Positions 1 through 7,958 are shown, numbered from the stretch's first letter. The stretch: DNA of 64,000 nt from Spongiactinospora rosea (GCF_003315795.1 NZ_QMEY01000008.1:124001-188000); one strand, 5' to 3'. Program-made: numbers and translations. Notes: generated by a model not told the origin, from the sequence alone.

Positions 1-648
1 GTCGTCGGCCTCATCGCGGTCGCGCTGCTGCCGGCCAGCCCGGTGGCCATCGCCGGGCGGCACCTGTCCCAGTTGCTCGACGCGCTGTCCACGGTCCTGG
101 AGCGGGCGGCGGACGCGATCGACCAGCGGGACGCGGACCTCGCGGCCGAGGCCCTGGAGAAGGGCCGCACCACGCAGTCGCTGGTGGAGGAGTTCACGGC
201 GGCGCTGGTGAACAGCAAGGAGATCACCATGATCTCGCCGCTGCGCAGGCACCACCGGGCCCGGCTGGCCCGGTACGAGACGGCCGCGCTGCCCGTGGAC
301 CTTGCGCTGCGCAACGCGCGGGTGCTGGCCCGCCGCACGCTGGCCGCGCTCGGCGAGCCCGGCCCGCCGCCGCGGGCGCTCGCCGAGTCGATGCGCGAGG
401 TGTCGGAGGCGGCGCTGCTGCTCCAGCTCGAACTGAACGCCGGGCGCGAGCCGATGCTGGCCCGGCAGGCGCTGCTGGCCGTCGCCGCCAGGGAACGCCC
501 GGCGAACCTCGGCTTCTCCGCCAACGTCACCCTCGCCCAGCTCCGCTCGATCGCCGTGGACCTGCTCCAGGCCACCGGCATGGGCCACGACGAGGCGACC
601 GCGGCGCTGACCCCGCTGACCGAGAACCAGCGGCGGCGCGCGGGCTGA
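1..648 (+). CDS. FUSC-like membrane protein, C-terminal part (5' end outside window)
   Basis: The reading frame is open from the first base of the window, so the start lies upstream; the GTG at 43 is only an internal codon. The visible part begins with the end of a hydrophobic membrane segment (VVGLIAVALLPAS) and continues as about 200 residues of helical, Arg/Glu/Ala-rich sequence without further membrane segments. This is the shape of the cytoplasmic C-terminal region of FUSC/aromatic-acid-exporter-type proteins, where a helical domain follows each membrane bundle. No catalytic motif is visible. The stop is almost directly against the convergent STAS gene, with a short G+C-rich inverted repeat around the two stop codons. 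Family assignment is by general resemblance and is moderate to low in certainty. Confidence 0.5.
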   Translation, partial: VVGLIAVALLPASPVAIAGRHLSQLLDALSTVLERAADAIDQRDADLAAEALEKGRTTQSLVEEFTAALVNSKEITMISPLRRHHRARLARYETAALPVDLALRNARVLARRTLAALGEPGPPPRALAESMREVSEAALLLQLELNAGREPMLARQALLAVAARERPANLGFSANVTLAQLRSIAVDLLQATGMGHDEATAALTPLTENQRRRAG

Positions 649-652
649 GGGC

Positions 653-1045
653 TCAGCGCGCCCCCAGGGCCGCGGCGATGGCGTCCTGGACGGTGTCGTG
701 CACCCAGACGTGCGCGCGTACGCCCGTCACGGCCAGCAGGCGGGAGGGCGCGTGCCGCAGCGCCGCCAGCCTGACCTCCCCGCCGTGCCGCCGCGTCTCG
801 CTCGCGCACAGCAGCAGCACCCGCAGCCCGGCGCTGTCGATGAACGGCACCTCCGATAGGTCGAACACCACGTGCTCGCCCCGGTCGCGGTCGCGGCGGG
901 CGCGTTCGATGTAGCTCTCCAGCTCCCCCGCCGTGGCGAAGTCCAGCTCGCCCGCCACCGCGATCAGCGTCACCGCGGGCAGGTGCGTGTGTGCCAGCGC
1001 CAGGGGTCCACGCGGTACGTCCGGCCGCCGCCGCCCGCTTGCCAT
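653..1045 (-). CDS. STAS-domain anti-sigma factor antagonist
   Basis: This 130-residue protein is a single STAS domain, the fold used by SpoIIAA/RsbV-type anti-anti-sigma factors. Such proteins bind an anti-sigma kinase when unphosphorylated and release the sigma factor. The key loop is visible as VPFIDSAGLRVLL, with the Ser that partner kinases phosphorylate in the DSAGL motif. The length fits a free-standing antagonist. It lies 41 bases downstream of the medium-chain reductase gene on the same strand and may be read from the same transcript. No partner kinase or sigma factor is in the window, so the pathway it serves cannot be named. The ATG at 1045 has no convincing Shine-Dalgarno sequence. 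Confidence 0.85.
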   Translation of the reverse strand: MASGRRRPDVPRGPLALAHTHLPAVTLIAVAGELDFATAGELESYIERARRDRDRGEHVVFDLSEVPFIDSAGLRVLLLCASETRRHGGEVRLAALRHAPSRLLAVTGVRAHVWVHDTVQDAIAAALGAR

Positions 1046-1086
1046 GTCCGAACATTAGACCCCACCGGCCCATCGGAACAGGCCGA

Positions 1087-2070
1087 TCAGGCGACCGAGA
1101 TGACGAGCTTTCCGGCCGCCCGGCCCGCCCGCAGGTGGGCGATGGCCGCGGGCACCTCGTCCAGCGGATAGGAACGCTCTACGACCGGCGTCAGCGCCCC
1201 GGTCTCGATCAGCTCCGCGAGGTGGCGGAGGTCCGCCTCGCGGGTCGTGCTGAGCAGCCCGCGCAGCTTGGCGCCTACGAACGGGGACAGCAACATCGCC
1301 CGGATCTGCCTGCCCGCGCCGCCGGTCCAGCGCCCGCCGACCTCGGAGCCGACGAGGACGAGCCTGCCCCCGGGCCGCAGGATGCGCCGCAACGACGCCA
1401 GCGAGCGCTGACCGCCGGTGTCCAGGATGAGGTCATAGCGCCGGGATCCGGTGGTCGGCTCCTCCTTGGTGCGGTCGATGACGTGGTCGGCTCCGATCGA
1501 GCGGACCAGTTCGGTCTTCGCGCCGCTGCACACGCCGGTCACCCGCGCGCCGAGCGCCTTGGCGATCTGCACCGCGAACGTCCCGACGCCCCCGCCCGCG
1601 CCGAAGATCAATACCTCCTCGCCCTCGCGCAGCTCGCCGCGGTCGCGCAGCCCCTGGAGGGCCGCGAGCCCGGACACGGGCACCGCCGCCGCCCGCTCGA
1701 AGGTGGTGCCGGCCGGGAGGGGCACGAGCGTGTCCTGGCGGGCCAGCGCGTACTCGGCGTAGGAACCGTCGCACGCGCCGAACACGGCGTCGCCGGGCTT
1801 GAAGCGGGAGACGTCCCGGCCGACCGCCGCGACGGTGCCCGCGACGTCCATTCCGACGAGCGGGTTCTTCGGCCGGCGCACGCCGAAGCCGACCAGGCGC
1901 ACGAGGTACGGCAGGCCGGTGATGGTGTGCCAGACCCCCTGGTCGACCCCGGCCGCGTGGACCCGCACGAGCACGTCGCCGGGCCCCGGCTCGGGCCGCT
2001 CGACCTCGTGTACGCGTAATGCCTCGGGCGCGCAGTATTCGGTGCGGACTACCGCTTTCATGGTGGTCAT
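1087..2070 (-). CDS. NAD(P)-dependent zinc-free medium-chain alcohol dehydrogenase / quinone oxidoreductase-like
   Basis: The 327-residue protein has the usual length and order of the zinc-free MDR superfamily: an N-terminal GroES-like substrate domain (PGDVLVRVHAAGVDQGVW) and a Rossmann domain with the dinucleotide motif GAGGGVGTFAVQIA. The catalytic-zinc cysteine/histidine set of classical alcohol dehydrogenases is absent, which suggests NAD(P)H-dependent reduction of quinones or enones rather than alcohol oxidation. The ATG at 2070 is preceded by GAGAGGG at good spacing. It begins 11 bases after the XRE gene and probably belongs to the same operon, so it may be a target or passenger of that regulator. 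The substrate cannot be deduced. Confidence 0.88.
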   Translation of the reverse strand: MTTMKAVVRTEYCAPEALRVHEVERPEPGPGDVLVRVHAAGVDQGVWHTITGLPYLVRLVGFGVRRPKNPLVGMDVAGTVAAVGRDVSRFKPGDAVFGACDGSYAEYALARQDTLVPLPAGTTFERAAAVPVSGLAALQGLRDRGELREGEEVLIFGAGGGVGTFAVQIAKALGARVTGVCSGAKTELVRSIGADHVIDRTKEEPTTGSRRYDLILDTGGQRSLASLRRILRPGGRLVLVGSEVGGRWTGGAGRQIRAMLLSPFVGAKLRGLLSTTREADLRHLAELIETGALTPVVERSYPLDEVPAAIAHLRAGRAAGKLVISVA

Positions 2071-2081
2071 TACGTTCCCTC

Positions 2082-2318
2082 TCAGGAGTCTGCCGTGTCC
2101 GGGTATTGGAAGACCGCTTCCAGCGGGACGCCGAACACGCGGGCGATCTGGAAGGCCATCTCCAGCGAGGGCGAGTAGCGCCCCTTCTCGATGGCGATGA
2201 CGGTCTGGCGGGTGACGCCGAGCCGGTCGGCCATCTCGGACTGGGTCATCTCGCCGTGTGCGAACCGCAGCGCGCGGATCTGGTTGGTGACCTTGGTGGG
2301 CTTGGGTGAGTTGACCAA
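2082..2318 (-). CDS. small XRE-family helix-turn-helix regulator
   Basis: This is a compact 78-residue DNA-binding protein made almost entirely of a Cro/CI-type HTH. The segment MTQSEMADRLGVTRQTVIAI is the recognition unit, followed by the family hallmark EKGRYSPSLEMAFQIARVFG. No ligand or dimerisation domain is present. Short regulators of this type are commonly paired with a small membrane protein of the DUF2178 kind, and that is the arrangement here: the membrane-protein stop and this start are three bases apart. The start appears to be TTG at 2318 with no strong Shine-Dalgarno, so translation is probably coupled to the upstream gene. Repeated CTTTACAT elements in the operon promoter are candidate binding sites (inference). 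Confidence 0.85.
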   Translation of the reverse strand: MVNSPKPTKVTNQIRALRFAHGEMTQSEMADRLGVTRQTVIAIEKGRYSPSLEMAFQIARVFGVPLEAVFQYPDTADS

Positions 2319-2321
2319 TGT

Positions 2322-2726
2322 TCAGAAACCCCGGCGGTAGGCGACGATCTTGACGAGCGACGTGGTGAGCCCGTCGAGGACGAAGGCCAGGTAGAGCGCG
2401 TTGGCGATCCAGAAGTACTCGAACCGGGCGAGGGTCAGCGCGAGCGCCGCCACCGCCCCGGTGGCCAGGACGACATAACCGGCCCGCTTGCCGTACTGAT
2501 CGATGCTCCGGTCACGTTCGTCGTTGATGCCCGCCTGCGCGGGCGCCAAGATCGCGGAACCGATCGCGCCGAGGATGTTGGCGCCGATGCCGACGCCGAT
2601 GGCGGTGAGCATCGGCACCGCGTACGCGACCCGGGGCGCCTGCCCCAGCACCGTCGCGAAGTAGACCGCGGGCACGACCAGCGCGACCACCGCGTACACC
2701 CACGCCCGCTTCTCCTGAAAGGACAT
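2322..2726 (-). CDS. four-helix membrane protein, DUF2178-like
   Basis: The protein is 134 residues with four predicted membrane segments (around VYAVVALVVPAVYFA, PMLTAIGVGIGANILGA, YVVLATGAVAALALTL and FWIANALYLAFVLDGL). Between segments two and three lies the polar stretch NDERDRSIDQYGKRAGY, which matches the DER-rich loop of DUF2178-type proteins that accompany small XRE regulators. I chose ATG 2726 because it has GGGAG at correct spacing, and because a longer in-frame start at 2804 would lie inside the promoter. It is the first gene of an operon with the XRE regulator and probably the reductase. Its biochemical role is unknown; it may sense or transmit a membrane state to the regulator. 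Confidence 0.75.
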   Translation of the reverse strand: MSFQEKRAWVYAVVALVVPAVYFATVLGQAPRVAYAVPMLTAIGVGIGANILGAIGSAILAPAQAGINDERDRSIDQYGKRAGYVVLATGAVAALALTLARFEYFWIANALYLAFVLDGLTTSLVKIVAYRRGF

Positions 2727-2768
2727 GCCGCTCCCAGCGCGAAAGACCTGATGTAAAGAAAACCCGAC

Positions 2769-2804
2769 ACCAGTGAATGTAAAGCGGCGCGGACACGATG
2801 TCAA
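2769..2804 (-). promoter_or_regulatory. sigma70-type promoter of the membrane protein/XRE operon, with CTTTACAT repeats
   Basis: On the minus strand TTGACA (2804-2799) is followed after exactly 17 bases by TACATT (2781-2776), a near-consensus housekeeping promoter, rare in this G+C-rich window. The octamer CTTTACAT occurs at 2784-2777 over the -10 and again at 2758-2751 near the transcription start, and a third related copy CTTGACAT overlaps the -35. These direct repeats could be operator half-sites for the downstream XRE protein (inference). Confidence 0.7.
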
Positions 2805-2816
2805 GAATCATTAACC

Positions 2817-3476
2817 TCAGCGGGAGCGCGGCACGACCAGGCCCGCCTCGTAGGCGAACACGACGAGCTGGGCGCGGTCACGGGCGCGCAGCTTGGTCAT
2901 GGCCCGGCTGACGTGGGTCTTCGCGGTCGCCGGGCTGATCGACATGCCCGCCGCGATCTCGTCGTTGGACAGGCCGCGGGCGACCAGCGCGGTCACCTCG
3001 CGCTCGCGGTTGGTGAGCGCGTCCAGGCCGACCGGGGCGGGTTCGGGGCGGCGGGAGACGTACTCGCCGATCAGCCTGCGGGTGATCGCCGGGGACAGCA
3101 GCGCGTCGCCGCGGGCGGCGATCCGCACGCCCTGCAACAGGTCGTCCGGCTCGGTGTCCTTGACCATGAAGCCGCAGGCCCCGGCGCGCAGCGCGTTGAA
3201 GACGTACTCGTCCAGGCCGTAGTTGGTCAGGATCACCACGTGGACCCCGCTCAGCCGTTCGTCGGCCGCGATCCGCCTGGTCGCCTCGATGCCGTCCATG
3301 ACCGGCATCTGCACGTCCACCAGAGCGACGTCGGGGCGGTGTTCGAGGGCCAGGGCGATGGCCCGCTCGCCGTCGGCGGCCTCGGCGACGACCTCGATGT
3401 CGTCCTCGGCCGACAGCAGCGCGCGGAAGCCGCCGCGGATCAGCGCCTGGTCGTCCACCAGCAGGACGCGGATCAT
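2817..3476 (-). CDS. LuxR/NarL-type response regulator
   Basis: The 219-residue protein has an N-terminal receiver domain with the acidic pair in LLVDDQ, the phosphoacceptor Asp54 in ALVDVQMP and the switch region ILTNYG. A C-terminal LuxR-type HTH contains LTNREREVTALVARGLSNDE and the recognition helix ATAKTHVSRAMTKL. It is the output partner of the histidine kinase encoded immediately upstream: the two genes overlap by four bases (ATGA). NarL-type regulators bind short inverted repeats as dimers. The GCCTACC-N8-GGTAGGC repeat upstream of the kinase gene (4681-4702) is a plausible autoregulatory site, but this is inference. The signal is unknown. Confidence 0.93.
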   Translation of the reverse strand: MIRVLLVDDQALIRGGFRALLSAEDDIEVVAEAADGERAIALALEHRPDVALVDVQMPVMDGIEATRRIAADERLSGVHVVILTNYGLDEYVFNALRAGACGFMVKDTEPDDLLQGVRIAARGDALLSPAITRRLIGEYVSRRPEPAPVGLDALTNREREVTALVARGLSNDEIAAGMSISPATAKTHVSRAMTKLRARDRAQLVVFAYEAGLVVPRSR

Positions 3477-4624
3477 CGGGCCTCCTCAGGCTCGGGCGCG
3501 GGCAGCGCGGCCCGCACGCTGAAGCCGCCCTCCGGGCGCGGCCCGGCGGCGAGCGTGCCGCCCAGCGCGGTGACGCGCTCGCGCATGCCGAGCAGGCCGA
3601 CGCCGGGTACGTGCGGTACGTCCGGGCTCGCCCGGCCCTCGTCGTCCACGCGTACGACCAGCTCACGGTCGTCGTAGCCGAGCCGCACGGAGGCGGTGGT
3701 CCCGCCCGCGTGCCTGGACACGTTGGTCAGCGCCTCCTGGACGATCCGGTAGGCGGCCCGGTCCACCTCGGGCGGCAGCGCCCGTTGTACGCCCTCGACC
3801 GTCACGGTGGCGGGCACGCCGCTCGCGCGGGCGCGCTCGACCAGCTCCTCCAGGCGGTCCAGGCCGCTGACGGCGGGCTCGCCCTCGGCGGGGTCGCGCA
3901 GCACCTCCAGCGTGGCGCGCAGCTCGCGCACGGCGTCACGACTGGCCTCCTGGATGGCCAGCAGCGCGGCGGGCGCCTCCTCGCCGCGTTTGCGGGCCAG
4001 ATGGACGGCCACGCCCGCCTGCACCTTGATGACCGAGATGCTGTGGGTGAGCGAGTCGTGCAGCTCCCTGGCGATGCGCAGCCGCTCCTCGCCCGCCCGG
4101 CGCAGCGCGGCCTCCTCGCGGGTCCGCTCGGCCTCGGCGGCCCGCCGTTCGACCTGTTCGAGGTACGCCTGCCGGTGCCTGGTGATGGTCGCCGCGACCC
4201 CGGCGGCCAGGAACCAGCCGAGCAGCAGCACCGCTCCCTGGACGGTCTCCAGCGGCGGATCGCCGGTGTCCGCGGACAGGGTCAGCCCCAGGCCGGTGAG
4301 CAGGTACACCGTGCCCGCCGCGGCGGGCAGCGCCACGTACCCGGCCTGGACCGCGCCGAACACCGCGACCAGCACCGGGAAGGCGGCGCTCGGGCCGGGA
4401 TGGGCGTCCATGCTGTAGACCAGCATCGCGGCGGTCGTGACCAGCAGGACGACCCGGGGCGCGGACCGCCGGGCGACGAGCGCGAGCGAGCCGGCGAGCA
4501 CGGCGGCGTACCCCACCGGCCCGGTGCCCGGCGCGACCAGCGCCACGGCGAAGAGCAGCGCGGCCACCACCGCCGCGAGGGCCCAGTCCACCGCCGCGGG
4601 CCGCCCGAGCTGCGCGTTGTTCAT
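3473..4624 (-). CDS. NarL-system sensor histidine kinase (HisKA_3 type)
   Basis: The protein has an N-terminal half of five or six hydrophobic segments, a coiled linker rich in Glu/Arg (about residues 155-180), a HisKA_3 dimerisation and phosphotransfer motif ARELHDSLTHSISV with His189, and a C-terminal HATPase_c domain (IVQEALTNVSRHAG, later GVGLLGMRERV). It would autophosphorylate and pass the phosphate to the adjacent response regulator. The ATG at 4624 (MNNAQLG) is preferred over the in-frame codon at 4669 because the extra 15 residues are Arg-rich and unlike the family. The membrane part has no recognisable ligand domain, so it may sense an intramembrane or lipid cue such as cell-envelope stress (inference). 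Confidence 0.9.
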   Translation of the reverse strand: MNNAQLGRPAAVDWALAAVVAALLFAVALVAPGTGPVGYAAVLAGSLALVARRSAPRVVLLVTTAAMLVYSMDAHPGPSAAFPVLVAVFGAVQAGYVALPAAAGTVYLLTGLGLTLSADTGDPPLETVQGAVLLLGWFLAAGVAATITRHRQAYLEQVERRAAEAERTREEAALRRAGEERLRIARELHDSLTHSISVIKVQAGVAVHLARKRGEEAPAALLAIQEASRDAVRELRATLEVLRDPAEGEPAVSGLDRLEELVERARASGVPATVTVEGVQRALPPEVDRAAYRIVQEALTNVSRHAGGTTASVRLGYDDRELVVRVDDEGRASPDVPHVPGVGLLGMRERVTALGGTLAAGPRPEGGFSVRAALPAPEPEEAR

Positions 4625-4680
4625 CCGGCAACGATATGACCCGGCAGGTCGCGGGCGCTTCCCCACCAAGTCGGAGCCGG

Positions 4681-4702
4681 GCCTACCACCCGCGCGGTAG
4701 GC
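4681..4702. promoter_or_regulatory. inverted repeat GCCTACC-N8-GGTAGGC between kinase and chitinase genes
   Basis: A perfect 7-base inverted repeat with an 8-base spacer lies 57 bases upstream of the kinase start, in a 224-base divergent intergenic region. It has the size of a dimeric NarL-type operator and could serve autoregulation of the two-component system. No other copy was seen. Confidence 0.4.
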
Positions 4703-4787
4703 GGCGCGGGAAATCCGTCAACAGAGCGCCCTGACCAGGGACATCGAGCGGGCGTCAGACCGGACACGACGGAGACCCTTTACTGTT

Positions 4788-4800
4788 AGGAAACTTTCCT
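4788..4800. promoter_or_regulatory. palindrome AGGAAA-C-TTTCCT upstream of chitinase gene
   Basis: This is a perfect 13-base palindrome with one central base, 48 bases before the chitinase start and just downstream of a possible -10 element TACTGT (4781-4786). Its position suits a repressor or activator site for carbon-source control of chitin use. It is not the DasR-type TGGTCTAGACCA sequence. Which protein binds it is unknown. Confidence 0.5.
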
Positions 4801-4848
4801 TTATGTTGAGGCGACCCCCCGGCTTGAACCCCCCAAAGGACGAACCAG

Positions 4849-6513
4849 ATGAAACGAACGCTCATCGCCGTGGTGCTGGCCGTGGCCGGCGCCACGATCC
4901 CGTCCGCGGCGGCGACCGCCGCACCACTCGACGCCTCCGGCGTCGCAGCGCACACCCAGGTGGCCGCGGCCGCCTGGGCGCCTTACACCGCCTACACGGC
5001 GGGCACCGTGGTCTCGCACAACGGCCAGGACTACGAGTGCGTCCAGAGCCACACGTCGCTGCCCGGCTGGGAGCCGAACGTCGTACCGGCCCTGTGGAAG
5101 CGGGCCGAGGGCGGCGGCGACCGCACCGCGCCCAGCACCCCGGGCAACCTGCGCTCGACCGGCGCGACCAGCGACAGCATCTCGCTGGCCTGGGACGCCT
5201 CCACGGACAACGTGGGCGTCACGGGCTATGACGTCTACCGCGGCACGCAGCGCGTGGGCACCGCGAACGGCACCACCTACACCGACACGGGCCTGACCGC
5301 GTCCACCAGCTACACCTACACCGTGCGCGCCAAGGACCAGGCCGGCAACACCTCCGAGCCGAGCGCCCCGGTGACCGCCAGCACCTCCGGCGGGACCGGC
5401 ACCCCCGGCCAGCCCGGCGCGGCGACCGCCACTTCCACGGACAACAGCATCTCGCTGACCTGGGGCGCCTCCAGCGGCACGGTGACCGGCTACCGCGTCT
5501 ACGAGGGCGCCGCCCAGCGGGCCGAGGTGACCGGTACCAGCACCACGATCTCCGGCCTCGCCAAGTGTGAGAACCACACCTACGTCATCAAGGCCTACAA
5601 CTCGGTGGGCGAGTCCGCGGGCCGCGAGGTCAGCGCCAAGACCACCGGCTGCACCGGCGGACCCGAGAAGCTGCCCGGCGCCCCGTACCTCTACATGGGC
5701 TGGGGCAACCCCCCGGACCCGGGCCCGGTCATGGACGCCACCGGCGTCAAGGCCTTCACGATGGCCTTCATCCTCGCGCAGAACGGCTGTAACCCGGCCT
5801 GGGACGGCCAGCGTCCGCTGACCGGCGGCACCGACGCCCGCGCGATCAACACCATCGAGTCCAAGGGCGGCAGCGTCGAGATCTCCTTCGGCGGCTGGTC
5901 CGGCAACAAGCTCGGCCCGAACTGCTCCACCCCGCAGGCGTACGCCGACGCGGTGCAGAAGGTGATCGACGCGGTGACCCCGGCGGCGGTCGACTTCGAC
6001 ATCGAGAACAGCGACGAGTTCGGCAACTACACCGTGATGGACCGCATCCTGAACGCCCTGAAGATCGTCAAGCAGCGCAACCCCAACGTCAAGATCGTCG
6101 TCACCATCCCGACCTTCAAGACCGGCCTGAGCAACGACGGCATCCGTCTCGTCAACCAGGCCAAGGCGCTGAACGTGCCGATCGACAACTACACGATCAT
6201 GCCGTTCAACTTCAGCGGCACGAACATGTACACCGACACCGTCAACTCCTCCGAGGGCCTGAAGAACTCGCTGAAGAGCGCGTTCGGCTGGAGCGACGCC
6301 GAGGCGTACGCCCACATGGGCATCTCCGGCATGAACGGCTACTCCGACCAGCGTGAGCTGACCACCCCGCAGATCTGGACCCAGATCCGCGACTGGGCGA
6401 AGTCCAAGGGCCTCACCCGGCTCGCCTACTGGGCCGTGAACCGCGACCGCGTCAACGGTGGCGGCGCCCCGCAGGGCGAGTGGGAGTTCACCCGCATCAC
6501 CGCGGGCTTCTGA
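4849..6513 (+). CDS. secreted GH18 chitinase with CBM5/12 and two fibronectin III domains
   Basis: The 554-residue protein hydrolyses chitin outside the cell. A Sec signal peptide (MKRTLIAVVLAVAG...PSAAATAA) is followed by a CBM5/12 chitin-binding module at about residues 42-85 (AWAPYTAYTAGTVV, then PALWKR). Two fibronectin III linkers follow (about 92-178 and 182-268), then a GH18 barrel from about 279 to the end. The catalytic DxDxE is D382-F-D384-I-E386, with Glu386 the proton donor; the barrel closes with the YWAVNRD strand. The ATG at 4849 has AAAGGA eight bases upstream. It stands alone between a divergent two-component system and a strong terminator. Control is probably through the palindrome at 4788-4800. 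Confidence 0.95.
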   Translation: MKRTLIAVVLAVAGATIPSAAATAAPLDASGVAAHTQVAAAAWAPYTAYTAGTVVSHNGQDYECVQSHTSLPGWEPNVVPALWKRAEGGGDRTAPSTPGNLRSTGATSDSISLAWDASTDNVGVTGYDVYRGTQRVGTANGTTYTDTGLTASTSYTYTVRAKDQAGNTSEPSAPVTASTSGGTGTPGQPGAATATSTDNSISLTWGASSGTVTGYRVYEGAAQRAEVTGTSTTISGLAKCENHTYVIKAYNSVGESAGREVSAKTTGCTGGPEKLPGAPYLYMGWGNPPDPGPVMDATGVKAFTMAFILAQNGCNPAWDGQRPLTGGTDARAINTIESKGGSVEISFGGWSGNKLGPNCSTPQAYADAVQKVIDAVTPAAVDFDIENSDEFGNYTVMDRILNALKIVKQRNPNVKIVVTIPTFKTGLSNDGIRLVNQAKALNVPIDNYTIMPFNFSGTNMYTDTVNSSEGLKNSLKSAFGWSDAEAYAHMGISGMNGYSDQRELTTPQIWTQIRDWAKSKGLTRLAYWAVNRDRVNGGGAPQGEWEFTRITAGF

Positions 6514-6545
6514 CCCACCTGATCCACCGGGTTTCCAGACCCGCC

Positions 6546-6626
6546 CCGGAGAGGGCCCGCCATGAGCCGGCGCCCTCTCCGGCACCCCCCGGGACCGGCC
6601 GGTCGCCGCACAGGCGACCGGCCGGT
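6546..6626. terminator. double hairpin terminator between chitinase and MFS genes
   Basis: Two perfect hairpins stand in tandem. The first has an 11-base stem (CCGGAGAGGGC at 6546-6556, complement at 6572-6582) with a 15-base loop. The second has a 13-base stem (ACCGGCCGGTCGC at 6594-6606, complement at 6614-6626) with a 7-base loop and ends directly at the MFS stop codon. The two genes converge here, so each hairpin probably ends one transcript. No U-tract follows, as is usual in high-G+C actinobacteria. Confidence 0.8.
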
Positions 6627-7880
6627 TCACGTCCGGGCCACCGCGGCGGGCGGCCCTTGCGCCGGCAGGGCGAGGCGCGGGGCCAGGACCAGCCACACCG
6701 CCCCCGGGACCGCCATGAGCAGCCCGAGCCCGGCGAACACCGGCCCGACCCCGGCCGTGTCGATGAGGCCGCCCGTCACCGCCGCCGACACACCGAGGCC
6801 CAAGGTGGCGGTGGCGCTCCACAGCGCGGTCACCCGGCCCCGGTTGTCGTTGGCGGTGGCGTTGAGCAGGGTGGTCATCGCGGCCGGGCCGTACACCACC
6901 TCGGCCGCCGCGACCAGCCCCCACAGCGCCAGCGCCGCCGCGATGCCGACCGGCAGCCCGAGCAGCATCGTGACCAGGCCCTCGGCCAGGCAGGACACCC
7001 CGATCACCCGCAGGTGGACGCGCGCGGGCAGCGCCCGCAACCGGGCGGCGGCCACGACGAGCACCACGCCGCCGACCGTGCCGGACACGGCGTAGAACCA
7101 CCCGGCGCCGCCGTCGCCCAGCTCGTGCACACTGAGCGCCAGGTAGGTCATGGCGGTGATCGTGCCGCCCAGCCCGAGGCAGAAGAACGCCTCAAGCAGC
7201 AGCAGCGCCGCGACCACACGGGTGCGCCCCGCCACCGCGAGGCCCGCGCGCAACGACCGCCACCAGCCGGTGCGCGGCCCGCCCGCGTACCGGTCTCCGG
7301 CCCGGACGCTCCAGGTCAGCCAGGCCGACCCCAGGAACGAGACGGCGTTGACGACGAACGCCCAGCGCCAGCCCACCACGCTCACCACCACGCCCCCGGC
7401 GACGCCGCCCACCGCCTGCAACGCCAGGCCGTTGACCTGGACTGCGGCGGAGTACAGCGGGTACTCCTCGGGGCGGGCCAGGCTCGGCATCCACGCGTTG
7501 CGCGCGGCCTGGAAGACGAACCCGGCCGCCGCCGAGGCGAAGGTCAGCGGGTAGACCAGCCACAGCCGCCCGGGCTCGTCGGCGACCAGGAACGCGGCGG
7601 CCAGCGCCGCCATCGCCACGTCGGTGACCAGCATGACCGTACGCCGGTCGGCGCGGTCGGCGAGCACGCCGCCCCAGACCCCGGCCAGCGCGCCGGGCAG
7701 GTAGCGGACGGCCAGCGTCAGCCCGGCCGCCATCCCGGCCCCGGAGTGGTCGTAGACCATCGCGAACACCGCGACCGCGGAGAACCAGCCGCCGCAGACG
7801 CTGACCAGGTTGCCGAGCCAGAGCCTGCGGAGGTCGCGATTGCCGGACAGCAGCTCGCGAAGTGTCCGCGCCGGTTCCAC
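6627..7880 (-). CDS. EntS-like MFS exporter, probably of the RiPP metallophore
   Basis: This is a 12-segment major facilitator of the MFS_3 group, the family that includes the enterobactin exporter EntS. The typical start of the family is visible (LRELLSGNRDLRRLWLGN), as is the loop GGVLADRADRRTVML between segments two and three. I place the start at GTG 7880 (417 residues), because GGGAGGGG lies five bases before it. The longer in-frame starts at 7916 and 7937 fall in or beyond a Zur-like palindrome and lack a Shine-Dalgarno site. It is divergent from the peptide/YcaO operon and shares its regulatory region. The expected job is secretion of the modified peptide (inference from position, co-regulation and family). 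Confidence 0.85.
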   Translation of the reverse strand: MEPARTLRELLSGNRDLRRLWLGNLVSVCGGWFSAVAVFAMVYDHSGAGMAAGLTLAVRYLPGALAGVWGGVLADRADRRTVMLVTDVAMAALAAAFLVADEPGRLWLVYPLTFASAAAGFVFQAARNAWMPSLARPEEYPLYSAAVQVNGLALQAVGGVAGGVVVSVVGWRWAFVVNAVSFLGSAWLTWSVRAGDRYAGGPRTGWWRSLRAGLAVAGRTRVVAALLLLEAFFCLGLGGTITAMTYLALSVHELGDGGAGWFYAVSGTVGGVVLVVAAARLRALPARVHLRVIGVSCLAEGLVTMLLGLPVGIAAALALWGLVAAAEVVYGPAAMTTLLNATANDNRGRVTALWSATATLGLGVSAAVTGGLIDTAGVGPVFAGLGLLMAVPGAVWLVLAPRLALPAQGPPAAVART

Positions 7881-7900
7881 TTGCCCCTCCCGGTGGTCAT

Positions 7901-7917
7901 TGGGAATGATTCTCATT
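7901..7917. promoter_or_regulatory. Zur-like box 1 (exporter promoter)
   Basis: The core AATGA-TTC-TCATT (7905-7917) is a perfect inverted repeat and resembles actinobacterial Zur sites (TGAAAATGATTTTCA). On the minus strand its centre reads GAGAAT, which serves as a -10 for a TTGATA -35 (7938-7933) at 17-base spacing, so bound repressor would block the exporter promoter. Iron in actinobacteria is normally controlled by DtxR/IdeR boxes of a different sequence (one is at 44191), which favours zinc control here. Confidence 0.72.
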
Positions 7918-7941
7918 GCCGCCCGACCATATATCAAGACT

Positions 7942-7958
7942 TGACAATGATTTTCATT
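7942..7958. promoter_or_regulatory. Zur-like box 2 (peptide operon promoter)
   Basis: TGACAATGATTTTCA (7943-7957) differs from the actinobacterial Zur consensus TGAAAATGATTTTCA at one base; its core AATGA-TTT-TCATT (7946-7958) is a perfect inverted repeat. TTGACA at 7941-7946 is a consensus -35 for the plus strand and overlaps the box, with a weak -10 near 7964-7970. Zinc-loaded Zur bound here should switch off the peptide operon. The centres of box 1 and box 2 are 41 bases apart, about four helical turns. Confidence 0.8.

Noticed and set aside
644..657. Hairpin around the two stop codons of the first two genes
   Set aside because: The stem is short with a two-base loop; possible but not supportable.
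7881..7937. Longer N-terminus of the MFS exporter (starts at 7916 or 7937)
   Set aside because: It would run through a perfect Zur-like palindrome and its promoter, while GTG 7880 has an ideal ribosome site.
7901..7958. Reading the two palindromes as iron Fur boxes
   Set aside because: The cores do resemble Fur boxes, but actinobacterial iron genes use DtxR/IdeR boxes (one is present at 44191) and box 2 is one base from the Zur consensus. Zinc is favoured, though a Fur-family peroxide or nickel regulator is not excluded.
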